NCBI RefSeq assembly: GCF_042655435.1
Contig: NZ_JBHSMG010000001.1
Location: forward strand, 558,001-622,000
Origin: Lysinimonas soli
GTDB lineage: Bacteria; Actinomycetota; Actinomycetes; Actinomycetales; Microbacteriaceae
DNA: 64,000 bases
Reading direction: 5' to 3'
This document shows, piece by piece, positions 60,091 to 64,000 of this stretch. Under the pieces are notes generated by a model. The model worked only from the letters and a program-made list of their open reading frames with translations. It had not been told where the DNA came from and searched no databases. Numbering within the stretch: the stretch's first letter is position 1; each line of letters begins with the position of its first letter. A program made the position numbers and the translations under genes.

Positions 60091-60612
60091 ATGTTGATCG
60101 TCACCGCGGGGCTTCCGGGGGCAGGTAAGAGCACCATCGCCGAGGTCGTCGGCAATCGGATCGGCGCTCCGGTCGTCTCGGTCGATCCGATCGAGTCGGC
60201 GATCCTGCGGGCGGGAATCGACTCGGACCAGCCCACCGGCCTCGCGGCCTACCTCGTGGCCGAGACGATCGCCGAGGCGGTGCTGTCGGGGGGCGGATCG
60301 GTCATCGTCGATGCCGTCAATGCGGTCGAACCGGCACGCGAACAGTGGGTCAAGCTGGCCGCGCGGCAGCAGACGCCCATCAAGTTCTTGGAAGTGATCT
60401 GCTCGGACGCCGAGCTGCATCGCGAGCGCCTCGCGTCGCGCGGACGCCGGCTGGCGCACATCGCCGAGCCCACCTGGCACGCGGTCGAGCAGAGTCTCGA
60501 CGAGTGGGAGCCCTGGACGGGCCCGACCGGTGCCGTGCCGCGGATCACGCTCGACTCGGTGCAGGCGCTCGGCGTCAACGTCGACCAGGCTCTCGCATTC
60601 CTGCAGAACTGA
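60091..60612 (+). CDS. P-loop kinase/AAA-type ATP-binding protein
   Basis: 173-residue small NTPase of the zeta-toxin/chloramphenicol-phosphotransferase-like kinase group. Walker A is LIVTAGLPGAGKSTIAEVV. A Walker B-like SVIVDAVNAVEP follows, and a lid-like basic segment HRERLASRGRRLAHIAEPTW is present. It probably phosphorylates a small molecule. It lies 18 bases after atpC on the same strand and may be cotranscribed with the ATP synthase, though no functional link is known to me. Specific substrate unknown. Confidence 0.75.
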   Translation: MLIVTAGLPGAGKSTIAEVVGNRIGAPVVSVDPIESAILRAGIDSDQPTGLAAYLVAETIAEAVLSGGGSVIVDAVNAVEPAREQWVKLAARQQTPIKFLEVICSDAELHRERLASRGRRLAHIAEPTWHAVEQSLDEWEPWTGPTGAVPRITLDSVQALGVNVDQALAFLQN

Positions 60613-60658
60613 GCCGGACCATCGCGATGCCGACCCGAGCCGCGGCGCGGGCTCGCGC

Positions 60659-61420
60659 ATGCTGATCCTGCTGCCGCCCTCCGAGACGAAGCGGGCGGGC
60701 GGCGATGCCGCGCGTGCACTCGACCTCGCCGAGCTGAGCTTCGCGACCCTGACCCCGGCGCGGCGGCGCGCGCTCCAGACGCTGGCCCGGTTGTCGCGTC
60801 GTCGCGACGCCGCGGAGGCGCTGCGCCTCGGGCCGACACAGGCTCACGAGATCGAGCGCAACCGGGTCGTCGAGTCCGCGCCGACGATGCCGGCGCTCGA
60901 CCGCTTCGAGGGGGTGCTGTACGAGGGCCTTGACGCGGCATCCCTCCCGGATGCCGCCCGCCGCTTCGCCCGCCGCCGGCTCGCGATCGCCTCGGCTCTG
61001 TTCGGCCTGCTCGGGCCGGACGATCCGATCCCCGCCTACCGCTTGTCTCCGGGCTCTCGGCTGCCCGGCACGACCCTCGCCGCGCTGTGGCGGAAGCCGG
61101 TATCGGCCGTTCTCGCCGAGCACGACGGGCTCGTACTCGACCTGCGGTCGGAGGCGTACACGGCGCTCGGCCCGGCACCGGCTGGGGACGCGACGCGCTA
61201 CCTTCGGGTCGTCTCCGAGGGGGAGGACGGCCGCCGCCGGGCGCTCAACCACTTCAACAAGAAGGGCAAAGGCGAGTTCACCCGCGCCCTGCTGCTGGCC
61301 GGGATCGACCATCCGGACGCCGAGTCGCTGATCTCCTGGGCGGTGAGCATCGGCATCAGGCTCGAGCCGGGTGCGCCCGCGGCGGCGGGGCGGCCCGCGG
61401 AGCTCACCCTCGTCGTGTGA
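60659..61420 (+). CDS. yaaA: YaaA-family peroxide-stress protein (DUF328)
   Basis: 253-residue protein. It opens with the family signature MLILLPPSETKRAGGDAARALDLAELSF. YEGLDAASLPDAARRFARRRLAIASALFGLLGPDDPIPAYRLSPGSRLPG follows. The C-terminal block is LNHFNKKGKGEFTRALL. Escherichia coli YaaA limits intracellular iron under peroxide stress and binds DNA; the same role is likely but unproven here. ATG 60659 starts the conserved motif. 46 bases separate it from the kinase gene. Convergent with tag. Confidence 0.9.
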   Translation: MLILLPPSETKRAGGDAARALDLAELSFATLTPARRRALQTLARLSRRRDAAEALRLGPTQAHEIERNRVVESAPTMPALDRFEGVLYEGLDAASLPDAARRFARRRLAIASALFGLLGPDDPIPAYRLSPGSRLPGTTLAALWRKPVSAVLAEHDGLVLDLRSEAYTALGPAPAGDATRYLRVVSEGEDGRRRALNHFNKKGKGEFTRALLLAGIDHPDAESLISWAVSIGIRLEPGAPAAAGRPAELTLVV

Positions 61421-61426
61421 GTGCGG

Positions 61427-62020
61427 TCAGCCGGACGACGCGCGGAAGCACCCCGCCACGTGGTCGTCGACCATGCCCGACGACTGCATGAGCGCGTAGA
61501 TCGTCGTCGGGCCGACGAAGCGATAGCCCAGCCGCTTGAGCGCCGTGCTCGCCGCCGTCGACTCGGCCGTCACCGCGAGCAGCTCGGACAGGGCGGCCGG
61601 GGCGTGGTCGCGTCGCGGCGGGGCGAAGCCCCAGAGCAGCTCGTCGAGCGCGCCCGGTCGGTCGCGCACCAGCTGTTGCGTCACCCGGGCGTTCGAGATC
61701 GTCGAGTCGACCTTGAGACGGTTGCGGATGATGCCCGGATCGGCCATGAGGCGCTCGACGTCGCCCGCGTCGAAGGCGGCGACGGCGTCGATGTCGAAGC
61801 CGGCGAAGGCGGTGCGGAAGGTGGGTCGACGACGCAGGATCGTGATCCACGACAGGCCCGCCTGAAAGCCCTCGAGACTGAGCTTCTCGAACAGGGGCTG
61901 GTCGCCGTGCAGCGGGGTGCCCCACTCCTCGTCGTGGTAGCGCTGGTACTCGGCATCGCTCCCGGCCCAGGCGCAGCGGGGTACACCGTCGTCGCCGACG
62001 ATGACGGCGGGACGGCTCAT
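61427..62020 (-). CDS. tag: DNA-3-methyladenine glycosylase I
   Basis: 197-residue base-excision enzyme removing 3-methyladenine. The N-terminal block is GVPRCAWAGSDAEYQRYHDEEWGTPLHGDQPLFEKLSLEGFQAGLSWITIL, with the zinc-binding Cys and His. The core has the HhH-type fold. The C-terminal zinc ligands lie in MVDDHVAGCF. ATG 62020 overlaps the ogt stop by four bases, so the two repair enzymes are translationally coupled. Confidence 0.93.
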   Translation of the reverse strand: MSRPAVIVGDDGVPRCAWAGSDAEYQRYHDEEWGTPLHGDQPLFEKLSLEGFQAGLSWITILRRRPTFRTAFAGFDIDAVAAFDAGDVERLMADPGIIRNRLKVDSTISNARVTQQLVRDRPGALDELLWGFAPPRRDHAPAALSELLAVTAESTAASTALKRLGYRFVGPTTIYALMQSSGMVDDHVAGCFRASSG

Positions 62021-62571
62021 GCGGCGGGGATGTCGAGTTCGAGCGTCACATCGACCGTCGCCGCGTCGGGTGCCTTGTGCGCGATGCCTTCGTGTCGGAG
62101 CAGCCACGACTTCGTGGGGATCCCCTCGCCGCCGCTGTAGCCCGTGATGCGCCCGTCGCTGCCCAGCACGCGGTGGCACGGCACGATGATCGGAATCGGA
62201 TTCGACCCGACGGCGCCCCCGACGGCACGACCCGCCGTCTCACGGCCCGTGGCGCGGCCGAGCTCGCCGTAGGACACGACCTCGCCGAAGTCGAGCTCGA
62301 CGAGCTGCTCCCACACGGACAGCTGGAACGCCGTGCCCGCGAGCGAGAGCGGGAGGTCGAAGTCCTTCCTGTGTCCCGCGAAGTACTGCTCGAGCTGCTC
62401 GACGGCTCGATCGAGCACGGGGTCGCTCTGTTCCGGCACCCCGTCCCAGGGGAGCCGGCCCTCGTGCTCGATGGACAGCGAGACGATCGCCTCGCCGTTG
62501 CCCACGACCTCGATGCGCCCGATGGGGCTCGCGAGACGACGCAGATGAGTGGGGGTGTCGATGGCGGTCAT
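62017..62571 (-). CDS. ogt: Methylated-DNA-[protein]-cysteine S-methyltransferase
   Basis: 184-residue suicide repair protein for O6-methylguanine. The acceptor Cys is in PIPIIVPCHRVLGSDGRITGYSGG. The DNA-binding helix region is TAFQLSVWEQLVELDFGEVVSYGELGRATGRETAGRAVGGAVGSNP. ATG 62571 lies exactly seven bases after minus-strand TACCCT, suggesting a leaderless mRNA for the ogt-tag operon. It is divergent from the aldo/keto reductase. No Ada-like regulator is nearby. Confidence 0.94.
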   Translation of the reverse strand: MTAIDTPTHLRRLASPIGRIEVVGNGEAIVSLSIEHEGRLPWDGVPEQSDPVLDRAVEQLEQYFAGHRKDFDLPLSLAGTAFQLSVWEQLVELDFGEVVSYGELGRATGRETAGRAVGGAVGSNPIPIIVPCHRVLGSDGRITGYSGGEGIPTKSWLLRHEGIAHKAPDAATVDVTLELDIPAA

Positions 62572-62577
62572 GGTTCG

Positions 62578-62583
62578 AGGGTA
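62578..62583 (-). promoter_or_regulatory. Candidate -10 box of the leaderless ogt-tag operon
   Basis: Minus-strand TACCCT (62583-62578) ends six bases before ATG 62571. Confidence 0.45.
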
Positions 62584-62664
62584 ACCGCCGCCACCGACAC
62601 ATCCTGGCGGAAATCAGACACGGCGCAGAACCTCCGCGCGAAGCGACGGGGGAGGACGGGAGCC

Positions 62665-62670
62665 TACGCT
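62665..62670 (+). promoter_or_regulatory. Candidate -10 box of the leaderless aldo/keto reductase gene
   Basis: TACGCT ends six bases before ATG 62677. Confidence 0.45.
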
Positions 62671-62676
62671 GGAACC

Positions 62677-63630
62677 ATGGAAACCCGTCAGCTCGGACCC
62701 TCGCCCCTGACCGTTTCGGTGGTCGGACTCGGCTGCAACAACTTCGGTCGGCCCATGACGGCGAGCGAGTCGAAGGAGGGCACGCGGGCGGTCGTCGACG
62801 CGGCGATCGAGGCGGGCGTGACGTTCTTCGACACCGCCGACATCTACGGGGCCGAGTACGGGCTCAGCGAGACCCGGCTCGGCGAGGTGCTCGGCCGCAA
62901 CCGCGACCGGATCGTGCTGGCGACGAAGTTCGGGCACACCCAGGTGCCGAGCCCGATCCCCGGCCGTAAGGGGTCGCGGGCCTACATCCGGACCGCCGTC
63001 GAGGGGTCGCTGACCCGGCTCAAGACCGACCACATCGACCTGTACCAGCAGCACACGCCGGATCCGTCCGTTCCCATCGACGAGACGCTGGGTGCGCTCG
63101 ACGAACTGGTGCGCGAGGGCAAGGTCGTCGCGATCGGCAACTCGAACTTCGACGCCGCGCAGCTGGCCGAGGCGGATGCCGCCGCCGAGCGCCTGGGCAC
63201 TGCCCGGTTCGTCTCGGCGCAGAACGAGTACAACCTGCTCGCCCGCGGCGTCGAGGAGGACGTGCTGCCGGCGGTCCGGTCGGCCGGGCTCGGCTTCCTC
63301 CCGTTCTTCCCCCTGGCGGTCGGCCTCTTCACCGGCAAGTTCACCCGCACCGAGCGGCCCGCTGACACTCGGATCATGCGGTCGCGGCCGCAGGTGGTCG
63401 AGGACGCGCCCTGGGACGCGATGGAAGCCTATGCCGCGTTCTGCCGCGACCACGGCATCTCGATGCTCGAGGCGACGTTCGGCTGGTTGCTCTCCCGTGC
63501 CGGGCTGACGAGCGTGATCGCCGGAGCCACGACGGCTCAGCAGGTGACGCAGAACGCCTCGGCGGGCAACGGCTGGCGGCCGACGCCCGCCGAGGCGGAG
63601 GTCATCGAGGGATTCTTCCCTCGGAGCTGA
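62677..63630 (+). CDS. Aldo/keto reductase
   Basis: 317-residue NADP(H)-dependent TIM-barrel oxidoreductase. The catalytic Asp and Tyr are in TFFDTADIYGAEYGLSETRLGEVLG, the catalytic Lys in IVLATKFGH, and the His position in DHIDLYQQHTPDP. The NADP-binding C-terminal part has SVIAGATTAQQVTQNASAGNGWRPTPAEAEVI. It belongs to the YajO/Tas-like group reducing sugars or aldehydes; the substrate is unknown. Its TGA abuts the stop of the convergent YceI gene without a gap. Confidence 0.9.
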   Translation: METRQLGPSPLTVSVVGLGCNNFGRPMTASESKEGTRAVVDAAIEAGVTFFDTADIYGAEYGLSETRLGEVLGRNRDRIVLATKFGHTQVPSPIPGRKGSRAYIRTAVEGSLTRLKTDHIDLYQQHTPDPSVPIDETLGALDELVREGKVVAIGNSNFDAAQLAEADAAAERLGTARFVSAQNEYNLLARGVEEDVLPAVRSAGLGFLPFFPLAVGLFTGKFTRTERPADTRIMRSRPQVVEDAPWDAMEAYAAFCRDHGISMLEATFGWLLSRAGLTSVIAGATTAQQVTQNASAGNGWRPTPAEAEVIEGFFPRS

Positions 63631-64000
63631 CTACTTCTGCAGCGTGAGCTCGAGGTCGAGCGAGATCGTCACATCGTCGCCGAGCGTGAATCCACCCGCC
63701 TCGAGAGCGGCGTTCCAGCTCACGCCGAAGTCCTGGCGGTTGATGGTCGTGGATGCCGTGGCGCCGGCCTTCGTGTTGCCGTAGTCGTCGGTGATGATGC
63801 CGCCGAACTCGCCTCGGAGAGTCACCGGCTGGGTGACGCCGCGCAGCGTCAGGTCACCGGTGAGGGTGAAGTCGTCGCCATCGGTGACGAGCCCGGTCGA
63901 GGTGAAGGTCATCGTCGGGTGCTGCTCGACGAGGAAGAAATCGCTCGAGCGAAGGTGCCCGTCGCGCTGCTCCTGCTTGGTGTTGACGGAGGCGACGTCG
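63631..64000 (-). CDS. YceI-family protein (C-terminal part; gene runs off the window)
   Basis: The last about 123 residues are visible. SVNTKQEQRDGHLRSSDFFLVEQHPTMTFTS is the family's lipocalin-like strand pair. DFTLTGDLTLRGVTQPVTLRGEFGG and TINRQDFGVSWNAALEAGGFTLGDDVTISLDLELTLQK follow, the usual YceI end. YceI proteins bind polyisoprenoid or amphiphilic lipids and are linked to stress responses. The N-terminus lies right of base 64000, so secretion cannot be judged. Reading continues open to the edge. Confidence 0.9.
   Translation of the reverse strand, partial: DVASVNTKQEQRDGHLRSSDFFLVEQHPTMTFTSTGLVTDGDDFTLTGDLTLRGVTQPVTLRGEFGGIITDDYGNTKAGATASTTINRQDFGVSWNAALEAGGFTLGDDVTISLDLELTLQK

Noticed and set aside
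61427..62571. ogt-tag as part of an Ada-type adaptive response locus
   Set aside because: No Ada regulator or AlkA lies nearby; the pair looks constitutively expressed from a leaderless promoter.

Overview
This 64 kb window is a high-GC actinobacterial chromosome segment. By eye it looks most like Microbacteriaceae (Micrococcales). The evidence is a fused 2-oxoglutarate decarboxylase (Kgd), a Rho factor with a long Arg/Gly/Gln/Asn-rich insert, a very short AtpC, GuaB1, tight operons with ATGA/GTGA overlaps, and many leaderless starts. I see no insertion sequence, prophage, CRISPR array, rRNA gene or plasmid feature. Genes cover almost everything, and no gap exceeds about 200 bp.

Layout. 1-2.1 kb: 5' part of kgd (minus). 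2.2-7.4 kb: guaB1, two tandem CNNM/hemolysin-type membrane proteins and an MFS transporter. 7.5-12.9 kb: an Old Yellow Enzyme/HAD pair (minus), NAD(P)H-hydrate dehydratase, a GT87-like membrane glycosyltransferase and a drug-type MFS exporter. 12.9-16 kb: a compact histidine kinase - membrane protein - response regulator operon (minus). 16.1-18.8 kb: metX and metY for methionine synthesis, separated by a strong hairpin. 18.9-31 kb: an accessory stretch of transporters (PadR/DHA2, MFS), SDR enzymes, a phosphoribosyltransferase, Ung, GNAT, VOC, amidase, a flavoprotein, an arginase-fold enzyme and an F420-type oxidoreductase. 31-35.6 kb: PspA, a putative anti-sigma protein with its ECF sigma factor, an MMPL exporter and tRNA-Arg(CCG).

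37.2-60.1 kb is the conserved actinobacterial core run argS - (DUF2993, LOG) - lysA - hom - thrC - thrB - rho - prfA - prmC - (inverted HAD) - tsaC - wecA - atpI-like - atpBEFHAGDC. It resembles the Mycobacterium tuberculosis order from memory, except that rpmE is absent between rho and prfA and three genes are inserted. It joins aspartate-family amino acid synthesis, transcription and translation termination, t6A tRNA modification, envelope polyprenol-sugar synthesis and the F1Fo ATP synthase. 60-64 kb holds a P-loop kinase, YaaA, an alkylation-repair pair (ogt-tag), an aldo/keto reductase and the end of a YceI-like gene.

The most striking non-gene signal is a repeated promoter geometry. At about fifteen genes a TANNNT-like -10 hexamer ends exactly six bases before the start codon, implying leaderless mRNAs and deciding several starts. 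Further items are three very short upstream ORFs overlapping a main gene's start, a long perfect inverted repeat after guaB1, a hairpin inside the 3' end of lysA, and over-representation of GGATGC/GCATCC. I did not find a convincing undescribed multi-gene system. The best candidates for new biology are the three-gene signalling operon and the short leader ORFs.
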